In this document: positions 15,378 through 24,120 of the stretch, one piece after another | How the letters are laid out: each line of letters begins with the position of its first letter | How positions within the stretch are numbered: position 1 is the stretch's first letter | Source of the DNA: Ghiorsea sp. | GTDB taxonomy: Bacteria > Pseudomonadota > Zetaproteobacteria > Mariprofundales > Mariprofundaceae | Direction of reading: 5' to 3' | Assembly: GCA_030949605.1 (NCBI GenBank) | Contig: JAUZSH010000042.1 | Span: 1 to 37,589 of the forward strand | Length of the DNA: 37,589 nt | The notes under the pieces: model-generated | What the model was told of the DNA's origin: nothing | Databases searched by the model: none | What the model saw: the letters and a program-made list of their open reading frames with translations, nothing else | Translations under genes and position numbers: made by a program

Positions 15378-16490
15378 ATGCGATTTATTGATGAAGTAAG
15401 AATTGAAGTGCGAGCGGGCAACGGTGGTGGCGGTGCGTCTTCATTTCGCCGTGAAAAGTATATCCCTAAAGGTGGGCCTGATGGCGGAGATGGAGGGCGC
15501 GGAGCGCATGTCGTATTCACGGCAACACGCGATAAAAACACCTTACAAGAATTATATCTTCGCAAACGTATTATTGCTGAAAATGGCACCAAAGGTAAAG
15601 GCAAAAACAAACACGGTCGCATGGGCAAAGACATTGAAATGTTTGTGCCCGTAGGCACGGTCATTCGCAATGAAGAAGGCGACTTGCTGGCCGATTTAGC
15701 TGAAGATGGTGCATCGACTGTGATTGCCAAAGGCGGTGTTGGTGGACAAGGTAATGCAAGGTTTGCCACACCCACCAACCAAGCACCAAGATACTGCCAG
15801 CCAGGGCTTCCTGGTGAAGCGGGCATTTGTCACTTGGAACTTAAAATGATGGCAGATGTTGGGCTTGTGGGTCTTCCAAATGCTGGCAAGTCCACATTTA
15901 TTTCACGTGTATCCAATGCCCGCCCGAAAATTGCCGACTATCCATTTACAACCCTTGCACCGTCTTTGGGTCAGGTGTTTATGGATGATGGTGATGGTTT
16001 TGTGGTTGCCGATATTCCAGGTTTGATTGAAGGCGCACATGAAGGCAAAGGTTTGGGGCATCGGTTTTTGCGCCATGTGGAGCGTACACGTTTGTTGTTG
16101 CATCTTGTGGATGTGGCTCATCCTGAGGGCATCAGTATTCATGCTCAAATCAAAGAAATTGAAGGTGAATTGGTGGGTTATGGTGAGATGATTGCTAAGA
16201 AAAAACGTTTCTTGTTACTCACCAAAATGGATGCTTTGGATGAGACATTACGTGCAGAGGTTTTACAAGAAGCCAAGCAATATGATCTTGCGATTTACCC
16301 GATTTCTTCGGTGAGTGGTGAAGGTGTGACGCAGCTGCTGCGCGATATTTATGATGCAGTCGTGAAAATCAGAGTGTATGAACAAGAGCATGAAGCAGAG
16401 CGTGAAAAACCAGTGACAACCCGACTTGCTGTGCCAGAAATAGAGGTAGAATCAACAATTTATGATGATGAAGCAACGCGAAAACCTTAA
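15378..16490 (+). CDS. obgE: Obg-family GTPase (CgtA/ObgE)
   Basis: ObgE is an essential GTPase that acts in 50S subunit assembly and stress control. The 370-residue product has the glycine-rich N-terminal Obg fold (about 1-158, NGGGGASSFRREKYIPKGGP and GGVGGQGNARF). The G domain follows, with G1 GLPNAGKST, G3 DIPGLIEGAHEGKGLGHRFL and the G4-like TKMD. The charged tail is poorly conserved, as usual. It sits directly after rplU-rpmA, the conserved bacterial order, and overlaps proB by 29 nt. A consensus TATAAT lies at 15349-15354, but I find no good -35 box. Confidence 0.95.
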   Translation: MRFIDEVRIEVRAGNGGGGASSFRREKYIPKGGPDGGDGGRGAHVVFTATRDKNTLQELYLRKRIIAENGTKGKGKNKHGRMGKDIEMFVPVGTVIRNEEGDLLADLAEDGASTVIAKGGVGGQGNARFATPTNQAPRYCQPGLPGEAGICHLELKMMADVGLVGLPNAGKSTFISRVSNARPKIADYPFTTLAPSLGQVFMDDGDGFVVADIPGLIEGAHEGKGLGHRFLRHVERTRLLLHLVDVAHPEGISIHAQIKEIEGELVGYGEMIAKKKRFLLLTKMDALDETLRAEVLQEAKQYDLAIYPISSVSGEGVTQLLRDIYDAVVKIRVYEQEHEAEREKPVTTRLAVPEIEVESTIYDDEATRKP

Positions 16491-17583
16491 ACATGTCAAA
16501 CGCATCGTGCTGAAAGTGGGTAGTTCGCTACTTGCTGATGCCAAACATGGGGTAAATACAGCCATGGTTCAGCGTTTAGCCAAAGATATTAAGGCGTTGC
16601 ATGATGCAGGGAAACAAGTTTGCCTCGTGTCTTCGGGCGCAGTGGCACTTGGTCGTGTGCAATTGGGTTGGCTGGATAAGAAGCTGAATGTGCATGAGAA
16701 ACAAGCTGCCGCTGCGATTGGTCAACCTTTGTTGATGCATGCATACCAAAAGGCTTTTTCTGAGCTTGGTTTGGTGGTGGCGCAAATGTTGCTCACCAAA
16801 GATGATTTGCGTCATCGTAGGCGTTATATCAATGCCAGCAATACCAGTAAAACACTGTTTGCCTCAGGTGTTGTGCCTATTGTGAATGAGAATGACACAG
16901 TGGTGGTGGAAGAAATTAAATTTGGTGATAATGATTCCTTGGGTGCGTTGGTAAGCACCGTCGTGGAAGCTGAATTGATGGTCATGATGACTGATGTGGA
17001 TGGTCTCTTTGATGCCAACCCCAATGCCGATAATCAAGCCAAGCGTGTTTCTGTGGTTGATAGTTTAACATCTGATGTGATGGCTATGGCAGGTGATGTC
17101 GGTTCTAGTTTTGGTACGGGGGGCATGAAAAGCAAATTGGATGCAGCCAAAATTTCAACGCAAAGTGGTGTGATGAGTGTTATTATTCATGGTGAAAAAG
17201 ATGGTGAATTGACTAGGCTTCTTGCTGGCGAAGATGTAGGGACGTTGTTTACTTGTGGTTCTGATAGACACTCTTGGCATGAACATTGGATTACAAACTT
17301 GCTTCCAGTATCGGGTAAAATGGTGTTGAGAGAGAGCGTTAATCGTAGCGGTAATGTGATGCTTGAACATATTCAAAGCTTTTCGGGGCAGTTCGATAAA
17401 GGTGAGTGTGTTGAGATTTGGTATGAAGGTACATTGATGGCGCGCGGACTTACCAATTATAACAGTGAGGATATGTGTAAACTGCTGGGTAAGCATACCA
17501 AGGATATTGAGGTTGTGTTGGGTTATGTAGATTTTAAAAGCATGGTACATCGTGATAATTTGGTCATGGTTGGCAAGAGCTAA
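16462..17583 (+). CDS. proB: Glutamate 5-kinase
   Basis: ProB phosphorylates glutamate as the first step of proline synthesis. The 373-residue product has the amino-acid kinase domain (KHVKRIVLKVGSSLLAD; NENDTVVVEEIKFGDNDSLGA; MMTDVDGLFDANP; GTGGMKSKLDAAKI) and a C-terminal PUA domain (about 280-373), the long ProB form. The start is one of three consecutive ATG codons lying inside the end of obgE, so translation is probably coupled to it. The partner enzyme gene proA is about 1.4 kb downstream rather than adjacent. Confidence 0.94.
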   Translation: MMMKQRENLKHVKRIVLKVGSSLLADAKHGVNTAMVQRLAKDIKALHDAGKQVCLVSSGAVALGRVQLGWLDKKLNVHEKQAAAAIGQPLLMHAYQKAFSELGLVVAQMLLTKDDLRHRRRYINASNTSKTLFASGVVPIVNENDTVVVEEIKFGDNDSLGALVSTVVEAELMVMMTDVDGLFDANPNADNQAKRVSVVDSLTSDVMAMAGDVGSSFGTGGMKSKLDAAKISTQSGVMSVIIHGEKDGELTRLLAGEDVGTLFTCGSDRHSWHEHWITNLLPVSGKMVLRESVNRSGNVMLEHIQSFSGQFDKGECVEIWYEGTLMARGLTNYNSEDMCKLLGKHTKDIEVVLGYVDFKSMVHRDNLVMVGKS

Positions 17584-17594
17584 AGGAGAATATT

Positions 17595-18698
17595 TTGCGT
17601 TATTTTAGTTTATTGTTGCTGTTGTTGATGAATCCTGCATGGCTTTGGGCAGGTGCTGAATATGATGTTTATGCAACGATGCAGAATTTATATGCAGAAA
17701 GTCAGCAAGAGAGACTTGTAGTTGATGATGAGTATAAGCGAGACAGGGCTGTTAGACACTTGGTGAAGAAGCTTGCCAAGTTTGATGATAAAGGTTTGGG
17801 TGATGTGGCTGGTGATAAGAATAAAGATGACTTAGCCCTTGTAAAACGTGAAATTGAAAGTTTAACGTATATTTATACCCACCAAGTTCGTCCGATTTTG
17901 TTGAATAACATTAAGTTGAAACGCAGAGATAAAGGGGCAAAGCTTAACAGGACTGATGTATCTAAACTCATGTTTAAAACGAGTTATAACCATAAAACAA
18001 GAAAACCGATTGCGGGAATATTTTATTATCAACAAGATATTGATGATAATTTCTTTAGTGAGAAGTGGGTAAATGCAGGTCTGCTGGTGAATTTTCCAGA
18101 GCTTAAAGAAGAACCATGGGTTAAAGAAGCATTGCAGATGGATGTTGAGTTGATGGCACTGTTGCGCATGCATGTGGAATATATGGATGGGGTAAGGTTT
18201 ACTCAGCATAAAATGAAGAAAAGTGCTGTTCAAGTGGATGATACGCATGTACAGTCTAAAGTCAGTGCTTTGTCGGCTCACCAACGAGAAAAGGTGGTGC
18301 GTAAGTTTATACGCAAGCTAGAACGATTGGACGATGATCAACCTTTTATGGCACTTAAGCAGGACTTGGAAAAACTGCTTGAAACCTTTGAGCATACGGT
18401 AAAACCTGTTTTGGTTGATAATGTCAATATGCGCCGCAAGGATATGGCTAGCAGAGCAAATCGAGGTGATTTAATCAGTTTGTTTTACCCAAATTCAAAA
18501 AACTATAAAACAGGAAAGCCGATTTCTAGTAAGTTACAACACCAAGAAGATGGACACATGGTTGGTTATTTGGTGGAAAATTCTGCATTAAATTATGATG
18601 CTGTTGTGCAAAAATCACTTAAAATGGAAGCCGAGTTGATGGATTTATTTAAAGAACATAAAGCATATTTACAACACGATAAAAATTTAATGTATTAA
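17595..18698 (+). CDS. Exported protein of unknown function with an internal tandem duplication
   Basis: I do not recognise a family. The start is TTG with an excellent AAGGAG (17583-17588). Residues 1-19 look like a signal peptide (hydrophobic Leu run ending AWLWAG), so the protein is probably periplasmic. The mature part, mostly charged and helical, contains two related ~150-residue units. Matching segments are VRHLVKKLAKFDD and VRKFIRKLERLDD, VRPILLNNIKLKRRD and VKPVLVDNVNMRRKD, YNHKTRKPI and KNYKTGKPI, and MDVELMALL and MEAELMDLF. It is transcribed with proB and separates proB from proA. No catalytic motif is visible. Confidence 0.75.
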   Translation: MRYFSLLLLLLMNPAWLWAGAEYDVYATMQNLYAESQQERLVVDDEYKRDRAVRHLVKKLAKFDDKGLGDVAGDKNKDDLALVKREIESLTYIYTHQVRPILLNNIKLKRRDKGAKLNRTDVSKLMFKTSYNHKTRKPIAGIFYYQQDIDDNFFSEKWVNAGLLVNFPELKEEPWVKEALQMDVELMALLRMHVEYMDGVRFTQHKMKKSAVQVDDTHVQSKVSALSAHQREKVVRKFIRKLERLDDDQPFMALKQDLEKLLETFEHTVKPVLVDNVNMRRKDMASRANRGDLISLFYPNSKNYKTGKPISSKLQHQEDGHMVGYLVENSALNYDAVVQKSLKMEAELMDLFKEHKAYLQHDKNLMY

Positions 18699-18730
18699 CT
18701 GTGATGTTACGGACAAACATCAAAAGTCTG

Positions 18731-18908
18731 TCATTCCCGCGTAGGCGGAGATCCAGATAGCGAGAGATGAAAAAAAAGAGTGTTTATCAATCACTTACCA
18801 TATGCGTTTCCACTGACGGGCGGTAGGAACGACCAAAAATAACGTATGTGTAAAGATGGATGAATCTCCCGTACGGTCGTTGCTTCGGTCCCGCCTACGC
18901 GAGAATGA
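18731..18908. repeat. REP-like inverted-repeat element between the duplicated-domain gene and proA
   Basis: TCATTCCCGCGTAGGCGG (18731-18748) and the complement of 18891-18908 match except at one base and enclose a 142-base non-coding interior with further partial self-complementarity. It shares the CATTCCCGC motif with the palindrome at 6059-6133. No gene is visible in 18699-18964. Confidence 0.5.
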
Positions 18909-18964
18909 TGGATCTAGGTCCAACTGCGTAATATCAGATTAATTTTATTTAAAGAGGTGATAGA

Positions 18965-20221
18965 ATGACTTCAGCAATAGATATAATGAACACACTGGGC
19001 AAACAAGCCAAGATTTCAGCGGTAAGCTTGCGTATGGCGGATACCAACAAAAAGAATCAGGCACTAACGCTTGCTGCCAATCGGTTTCGTGAAGATATGG
19101 CGGATATTTTAGCCGCCAGTGCGAAAGATATGGACAATGCTGAAAAGAATAACCTTGAACCAGCATTGAAAGACCGCTTGGCGTTGAATGAAGAGCGTGT
19201 GGAAGCCATGGCGCAAGGTTTGGAAGAGGTTGCAGCTTTGCCCGACCCTGTTGGTGCGATTTCTGATTTGGTTTATCGCCCATCGGGCATTCAAGTCGGT
19301 CACATGCGTGTGCCTTTGGGTGTGATTGGCATTATTTATGAATCCCGTCCTAATGTGACAGCAGATGCGGCTGCATTGTGCCTAAAATCAGGCAACGCTT
19401 GCATTCTTCGTGGTGGTTCAGAAGCCATTCACTCCAATCGTGCCGTTGCCAAATGTTTACGATTTGCGATTAAAGAAGCGGGTTTGGATGAAAATGTAGT
19501 GCAACTGATTGATAGCACAGACCGCGCCTTGGTGGGTGCATTGATTACTGCTAAAGACTATGTGGATGTGATTATTCCGCGTGGTGGTCCAAGCTTGATT
19601 AAACGTATTTCTGCCGAAGCCAATGTGCCTGTCATTAAACACTTGGACGGTATTTGTCATGTGTATATCGACAAGGCTGCGGATAGAGAAATGGCAGTGG
19701 CTATTGCACTCAATGCCAAGACGCACCGTTATGGTGTGTGTAATGCCATGGAAACATTGCTGGTGCATCAAGGTGCAGTCGATTGTTTGCCTGAAATCAT
19801 CCAACAACTCCTCGATAAAGGTGTGGAAGTGCGCGGTTGCGCACGCACGCAAGCCATGAATGATGCGGTGATTGCAGCCACCGACGAAGATTGGGCAACT
19901 GAATATTTAGCACCTGTATTATCCATTCGTGTAGTCGATGATGTGCAGCAAGCCATTGCCCATATCGAGCAGTACAGCTCTGCGCATACCGAAACCATTG
20001 TGACTAAAGATTACGCCACAGGTCAGATGTTTCTGCGTCAAGTTGATTCGGCATCCGTGATGTGGAATGCGAGCACACGTTTTGCGGATGGTTTTGAGTA
20101 TGGCTTAGGCGCAGAGATTGGTATTTCAACCGATAGACTGCATGTGCGAGGCCCTGTTGGACTTGAAGGTTTAACCACGCAGAAGTGGATCGTCTTGGGT
20201 AATGGAGAAGTTCGAAGCTAA
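18965..20221 (+). CDS. proA: Gamma-glutamyl phosphate reductase
   Basis: ProA reduces gamma-glutamyl phosphate to glutamate semialdehyde, the second step of proline synthesis. The 418-residue product has normal length and family blocks: [41 protein letters not shown], the catalytic-Cys region [11 protein letters not shown], and the C-terminal [18 protein letters not shown] good ribosome site (AGAGGTGAT) precedes the ATG. It follows proB on the same strand, separated by the duplicated-domain gene and a REP-like element. Confidence 0.95.
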   Translation: MTSAIDIMNTLGKQAKISAVSLRMADTNKKNQALTLAANRFREDMADILAASAKDMDNAEKNNLEPALKDRLALNEERVEAMAQGLEEVAALPDPVGAISDLVYRPSGIQVGHMRVPLGVIGIIYESRPNVTADAAALCLKSGNACILRGGSEAIHSNRAVAKCLRFAIKEAGLDENVVQLIDSTDRALVGALITAKDYVDVIIPRGGPSLIKRISAEANVPVIKHLDGICHVYIDKAADREMAVAIALNAKTHRYGVCNAMETLLVHQGAVDCLPEIIQQLLDKGVEVRGCARTQAMNDAVIAATDEDWATEYLAPVLSIRVVDDVQQAIAHIEQYSSAHTETIVTKDYATGQMFLRQVDSASVMWNASTRFADGFEYGLGAEIGISTDRLHVRGPVGLEGLTTQKWIVLGNGEVRS

Positions 20222-20249
20222 ATGACTTGTCTTGGAAAGGAGGTGATGT

Positions 20250-20375
20250 ATGAATCTAATACTTCTTAGGTTTACTTTCCTTACAAATGGCTCATTTTCC
20301 CCCCGTTACTGTGCAGGCTATTTGGAGTGTTTCAAATTCATCATATTTAGAGCTTACTCAAAAAGTATGGCGTAA
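20250..20375 (+). CDS. Possible small protein after proA, its 3' end replaced by MITE copy B
   Basis: AAAGGAGGTGAT, a near-complete anti-16S match, ends 2 nt before an ATG at 20250 that opens a 41-codon ORF (MNLILLRFTFLTNGSF...). The last codons lie inside MITE copy B. If the MITE and one flanking repeat are removed, the ORF would instead read ...FIIFTQL and stop after 36 residues in the hairpin that follows. I recognise no family. The ribosome site is the only strong evidence. Confidence 0.35.
   Translation: MNLILLRFTFLTNGSFSPRYCAGYLECFKFIIFRAYSKSMA
20318..20349 (+). repeat. 32-bp direct repeat, left copy, flanking MITE copy B
   Basis: This sequence (CTATTTGGAGTGTTTCAAAT...) is identical to 20636-20667 on the far side of the MITE. 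Only one copy would exist if the MITE were removed. Confidence 0.8.
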
Positions 20376-20636
20376 GCGTTGCGTATAGGTTGGAAGCGAG
20401 GCTTTAGCCTCGCATTGATGAATGATATTCAATCACTTCACCAGAAATAGAACAAAATCTAACACTTGGCTTTTTTTGGGCGAGGCTAAAGCCTCACTTC
20501 CTATGAAAATAACCGCATAAGTTTCCAGTTATGTGCAAGGCTTTTGTGACAGCTTAGAAAAGCTTTGCACTTTATGCGGCTGAAAACATGATATTATTTC
20601 AACATATCAATAGCTTATGACTTTTTGAGTTTAATC
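20351..20636 (+). mobile_element. MITE copy B (~286 bp), empty site for the 62-bp palindrome
   Basis: This is the inverted counterpart of 5582-5938, nearly identical along its length but without the nested 62-bp insertion. Ends AGCTTACTCAAAAAGT and ACTTTTTGAGTTTAATC form imperfect inverted repeats. It is bounded by identical 32-bp direct repeats (20318-20349 and 20636-20667), much longer than the 7-bp duplication of copy A. It lies between proA and the hairpin at 20664-20699. Confidence 0.7.
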
Positions 20637-20667
20637 TATTTGGAGTGTTTCAAATTCATCATATTTA
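20636..20667 (+). repeat. 32-bp direct repeat, right copy, flanking MITE copy B
   Basis: Identical to 20318-20349. It runs directly into the hairpin at 20664-20699. Confidence 0.8.
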
Positions 20668-20699
20668 CCCAGCTTTGAATGATTCTAAAGCTGGGTAAA
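20664..20699 (+). terminator. Hairpin, probably the original proA terminator
   Basis: A perfect 13-bp stem (TTTACCCAGCTTT and AAAGCTGGGTAAA) with a 10-base loop is followed only by a weak T-rich stretch. Without the MITE it would lie roughly 150 nt past proA. The symmetric stem may also stop transcription arriving from the IS30 side. Confidence 0.45.
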
Positions 20700-20729
20700 T
20701 TGTGAATGTGTTTATTGTTTGGCCTGAAT

Positions 20730-21689
20730 TCAAGTGATAAGTGCAATTTCCACTATCGATTTTATGTGAACCCCTGTATTTTCCTCGAATACTTCGTATG
20801 GAGTTTTGAACCCCAAACACTTTTTGGGTCGGTTATTAAGCCTATGAACGGCTTTTAGAACTTCTTTTGTAGTCACTTCAAGCAAGCTCATTGCTTTGGG
20901 GAAGTACTGCCGTAGAAGACCGTTTGCATTCTCATTTTGACCACGTTCCCAAGAGTGATAGGGCTTTGCAAAATAGGCATTACAATCGAGTGCTTTGGCG
21001 ATGGTCTTATGGAATGCGAATTCTTTACCGTTGTCGAAAGTGATCGTGTGTACCCAGTCTTTTATTGGCTCCAAAAGCTTGATAATGGTTGCTGTCACGT
21101 CCTTGGCATGCTTGCTCTTAAGCGGTGCTGCAAGGCGAAGTTTTGAGCGACGATCATCGAGTGTTACAAGCACGCCTTTGTGCTCTTTTCCTATCATTGT
21201 ATCACCTTCCCAATCACCTATTCGCTCTCGTTTGTTAGCCGCTTCAGGGCGTTCATCAATATCCACCCGATTGGTGATACCATGACGAGTATGCGCTGAT
21301 CCATAACGTTTCCTGTAGGTTTTATTTTGGTGCCTAAGGTGAGTATACAAAACACCGCCAGCCTTTTTGTCCGCTAAAACATATTGATAAATCGTCTCAT
21401 GATGAACGCTAATGACATCATCCTTTTTCAATCGACCAGCAACTTGTTCAGGACTCCAGTCTTGTTCGATATATTCGGATATTACCGTCTTGATATCATT
21501 GGTAAGTTTGATTGCTTTCGGCTTATCTTTGTGACGCGTGAAAGCCTTATTGTTGGCTTGAATATGACGGTAGCCCCGTTGCCCTGTGTTACGTGAAAGC
21601 TCCCTGCACAACGTGCTACAGGAACGCCCTAATGCCGAAGCAATATCCTTCTGAAGAGTACCTTTCTTGAGCTCTAGTTCAATAGACAT
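20730..21689 (-). CDS. IS30-family transposase
   Basis: IS30-type DDE transposase. The helix-turn-helix region reads GTLQKDIASALGRSCSTLCRELSRN, and the catalytic triad is recognisable in GDWEGDTMIG (Asp), TFDNGKEF (Asp) and ERGQNENANGLLRQYFPK (Glu). The frame stays open to a TTG at 21743, but that stretch overlaps the end of the IS5-type remnant. The ATG at 21689 is the better start and gives 319 residues. Compared with the family, about 10 N-terminal residues before the HTH seem short, and the ATG lies only 6 nt beyond the IS5-type stop codon. I cannot define the terminal inverted repeats. Confidence 0.85.
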   Translation of the reverse strand: MSIELELKKGTLQKDIASALGRSCSTLCRELSRNTGQRGYRHIQANNKAFTRHKDKPKAIKLTNDIKTVISEYIEQDWSPEQVAGRLKKDDVISVHHETIYQYVLADKKAGGVLYTHLRHQNKTYRKRYGSAHTRHGITNRVDIDERPEAANKRERIGDWEGDTMIGKEHKGVLVTLDDRRSKLRLAAPLKSKHAKDVTATIIKLLEPIKDWVHTITFDNGKEFAFHKTIAKALDCNAYFAKPYHSWERGQNENANGLLRQYFPKAMSLLEVTTKEVLKAVHRLNNRPKKCLGFKTPYEVFEENTGVHIKSIVEIALIT

Positions 21690-21694
21690 CTTTC

Positions 21695-22117
21695 CTAAAT
21701 AAACCCATATCTCATATTGACTAAAGCCGCCACGACCCGCCAATTTAAGCCATAGTTTTTGTGTTTACCCCGATATACCTCTTTGACTATTCTGAATATT
21801 TTACAAAATCGGTTAATGTTTTCAATGAGAATACGCTTCTTTGATAAGGATTTATTGAAGCTCTTATCTTCCTTTGAACGCTCAACTCCTTTCTGTTTTT
21901 TTATCGGTGTCATGGAGTTATCATGATATTTTTTAAGCCCTTGATAGCCTGAATCAGCTAAGAGTTTAGAATTTGGGTGAATAGGAAGGCGACTTTCTTT
22001 AAATACGCTGAAGTCATGCTTTTTCCCTTTTGCACAAACAACCGATAAAACCTTTCCTGTTGTAGCGCAAGCTATGATTTGAGCTTTAATCGTATGGCTT
22101 TTTTTCTTGCCTGAGTA
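21695..22117 (-). pseudogene. IS5-type transposase, 3' remnant
   Basis: Translation of the minus strand from 22117 reads YSGKKKSHTIKAQIIAC..., LADSGYQG, KKRILIENINRFCKIFRI and ends KNYGLNWRVVAALVNMRYGFI. These are the C-terminal ~140 residues of an IS5-family (ISL2/IS1031-like) DDE transposase, with the second Asp and the Glu. The 5' portion is absent: the sequence stops exactly where the 272-bp MITE begins at 22118 and does not resume on its other side. An ATG at 21913 gives an open 72-codon stretch, but this is only the gene's tail. Confidence 0.8.
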
Positions 22118-22389
22118 CTTACATTGAGTGGGTATCTTTTTTTTAAAAATGATTTAAAATTCATGTCGAATGATGTTTATTCTCATCATATTGAATAATC
22201 TCAGCCTTTTATGATCGAATGATTTAGCCATTTAATGAAAATTACGGTATCGATTTTCAACTTTTTACTTAAGTTGGTTGTAGATTGAAATTCATAGGAT
22301 AATCAGAATCGTGATGTATATCCTTATTGCATTGATTTATAAGGATAAAATAACCAAGAAAACGATAAAATATACCCGCTCAATGTAAG
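22118..22389 (-). mobile_element. 272-bp MITE, copy 1
   Basis: Terminal inverted repeats CTTACATTGAGTGGGTAT and ATACCCGCTCAATGTAAG differ at one position. The sequence is clearly homologous, in inverted orientation, to 31981-32252 and 33593-33864, and all three are exactly 272 bp. The flanks (GAGTA left, TTAAT right) show no target duplication, consistent with an adjacent deletion that removed the front of the IS5-type gene. It has no coding capacity. Confidence 0.8.
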
Positions 22390-22416
22390 TTAATACGAGC
22401 TGAATGCGCGCTATTT

Positions 22417-22531
22417 TGGCGAAGGTATTGCAAAACCCCGATGTTATTTTTAATATACGCTTTCTAAATCAATGTGTTACAAACACTAGGGTTTTTTACC
22501 AATGTATTCTCTAAAACTGGCGAAGGTATTG
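22417..22531 (+). repeat. 14-bp direct repeat upstream of folA
   Basis: TGGCGAAGGTATTG occurs at 22417-22430 and again at 22518-22531, 101 bp apart, in the ~205-bp gap before folA. Its role is unknown. I see no clear promoter in this gap. Confidence 0.4.
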
Positions 22532-22594
22532 TAGCAAAAAACCTTGTTTCTGTTAAATTTGCGTTTCTTTTGGATATGAGGTAGCAGTGAAACG

Positions 22595-23098
22595 ATGATT
22601 TCTTTGATTTGGGCAATGGATAAAAATCGACTAATTGGCGTAAACAATCAAATGCCTTGGGCCATATCCGATTTGCCTGCTGATATGGCTTGGTTTCGAC
22701 GGCATACTTTGGGGAAAGCTGTGCTGATGGGGCGAAAAACATATGAATCTATGGGTAAACCACTACCCAACCGCCGCAATATTATTTTATCACGCCAAAA
22801 GGGGTTAACGATTCAAGGCTGTGAGGTTATTCACGACTTCACAGACGCGATAAATATCTTTGAAAATGAAGAGTTGATGGTGATGGGTGGTGCAGAAATG
22901 TATAGCTTAGCTTTGCCTTTTGCAGACAAACTGTATATTACCCGCATCGAACATGCGTTTTCTCATGGCGACGCTTGGTTTCCAACAATGGATATGCAAC
23001 CTTGGCAACGTCAATATCATGAAACCCATGCACCTGATGATAAAAATAAATATACGCACCATTTTGAGATTTATGAGCGTGGAGAAGTTGCACCGTGA
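22595..23098 (+). CDS. folA: Dihydrofolate reductase
   Basis: FolA reduces dihydrofolate to tetrahydrofolate with NADPH. The 167-residue product shows the family start (ISLIWAMDKNRLIGVNNQMPW), the acidic active-site residue region (DLPADMAWFRRHT), the NADPH site MGRKTYESMGKPLPNRRNIILSR and the C-terminal MVMGGAEMYSLALPFADKLYITRI. GAGGTAGC lies upstream. Its stop codon overlaps the GTG start of the following TPR gene by 4 nt, so it is the first gene of a long plus-strand series reaching plsC. Confidence 0.95.
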   Translation: MISLIWAMDKNRLIGVNNQMPWAISDLPADMAWFRRHTLGKAVLMGRKTYESMGKPLPNRRNIILSRQKGLTIQGCEVIHDFTDAINIFENEELMVMGGAEMYSLALPFADKLYITRIEHAFSHGDAWFPTMDMQPWQRQYHETHAPDDKNKYTHHFEIYERGEVAP

Positions 23099-24120
23099 TA
23101 AAACTCTTGTTGATATTATGCTTGATGATTAGCCCTGCATTGGCAGCGGATAACCCGTTGGAACAGGCCAAGAAAAAAATGCAATCAGGCAACTATGCCG
23201 ACGCACTTAACATGTTGCGTCATGTTGTGGCTGAAGAAGAAAATAACTATGAAGCATGGTTTTTGCTTGGTGTTGCCCAAGTACATGAGCAACAAGAGCA
23301 TCAGGCTATTGAGGCTTTTCGCCATGTGATTTCGCTTCGCCCTAAGCTTGCAGAACCACACAATAACCTTGCTGCTGTATACAACAATTTGGGGGATACC
23401 AAAGCTGCTATCCAAGAGCTTGAAATTGCTTTAGACAAGCGACCGACTTATGCGATTGCTGAAGAAAACATTGCTGACCTGCATATCAAACTTGCACTGC
23501 AATATTACCGCAACATTCTCAACAACAATGCCAATGAAGCAGTGCGGCAACGTTATAGCCGGTTGCTTAAAGTTCGAAACCCTGTCGCCAGCCCTGATGA
23601 TGTGCTTGTTGCCATGACTGCTACACAGTCAACGAAGCCAATCGTGTCTGATTCTGACAGTAAGCAAAAAATAACGCCGATACTTGCCATTATCGCATCC
23701 GATGACACATACGCCCAAGCTCAAGTGGTCAAAAAGAAAATTGAGCCTGAACTTACACTTAACGAAAATAAATCCATCACGGGTGTATTGGATGCCTTAG
23801 AGGCATGGCGCACTGCATGGTCTTCGCAACATTTGGATGACTATTTCTCATCCTACGCCGACAGTTTTGACCCTGGCGCTCGCTTTGCATCCATGAAAGC
23901 TTGGCGCGACTATAAAAAACGCGTCATTAAAAATAAGGCGTTTATTCATGTTGAATTGGATCAAGTTGAGGTTGATATTTCAGAAAGCGGCAATGTCGCC
24001 ATCATTTCCATGATGCAAGATTTCAAATCGAATACATACAAGGGTAAGGGACGCAAACAAATTGCCATGAAATATATGCCTGATGGTTGGAAAATCATCG
24101 CTGAGGTAGCACTTCCATGA
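23095..24120 (+). CDS. Exported TPR protein with C-terminal NTF2-like domain
   Basis: The 341-residue protein has a signal peptide (about 1-18, cleaved near ALAA-DN). At least three tetratricopeptide repeats follow (about 20-150: NYADALNMLRHVVAEEENNYEAWFLLG; HQAIEAFRHVISLRPKLAEPHNNLA; TKAAIQELEIALDKRPTYAIAEENIA), then a low-complexity linker. The C-terminal ~105 residues (ALEAWRTAWSSQHLDDYFSSYADSF...) have the look of an NTF2-like domain. That domain recurs at the end of the next protein, an L,D-transpeptidase, so the pair likely works together in the cell envelope. It starts with GTG inside the folA stop and ends by overlapping the next ATG by 4 nt. Exact function unknown. Confidence 0.75.
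   Translation: MIKLLLILCLMISPALAADNPLEQAKKKMQSGNYADALNMLRHVVAEEENNYEAWFLLGVAQVHEQQEHQAIEAFRHVISLRPKLAEPHNNLAAVYNNLGDTKAAIQELEIALDKRPTYAIAEENIADLHIKLALQYYRNILNNNANEAVRQRYSRLLKVRNPVASPDDVLVAMTATQSTKPIVSDSDSKQKITPILAIIASDDTYAQAQVVKKKIEPELTLNENKSITGVLDALEAWRTAWSSQHLDDYFSSYADSFDPGARFASMKAWRDYKKRVIKNKAFIHVELDQVEVDISESGNVAIISMMQDFKSNTYKGKGRKQIAMKYMPDGWKIIAEVALP

Noticed and set aside
18699-18964. CRISPR array
   Set aside because: The repeats here are inverted and few, with no regular spacers; no cas genes are present.
22464-22742. 92-codon minus-strand ORF over the folA start
   Set aside because: It is antisense to folA and to repeat DNA, with no recognisable product.
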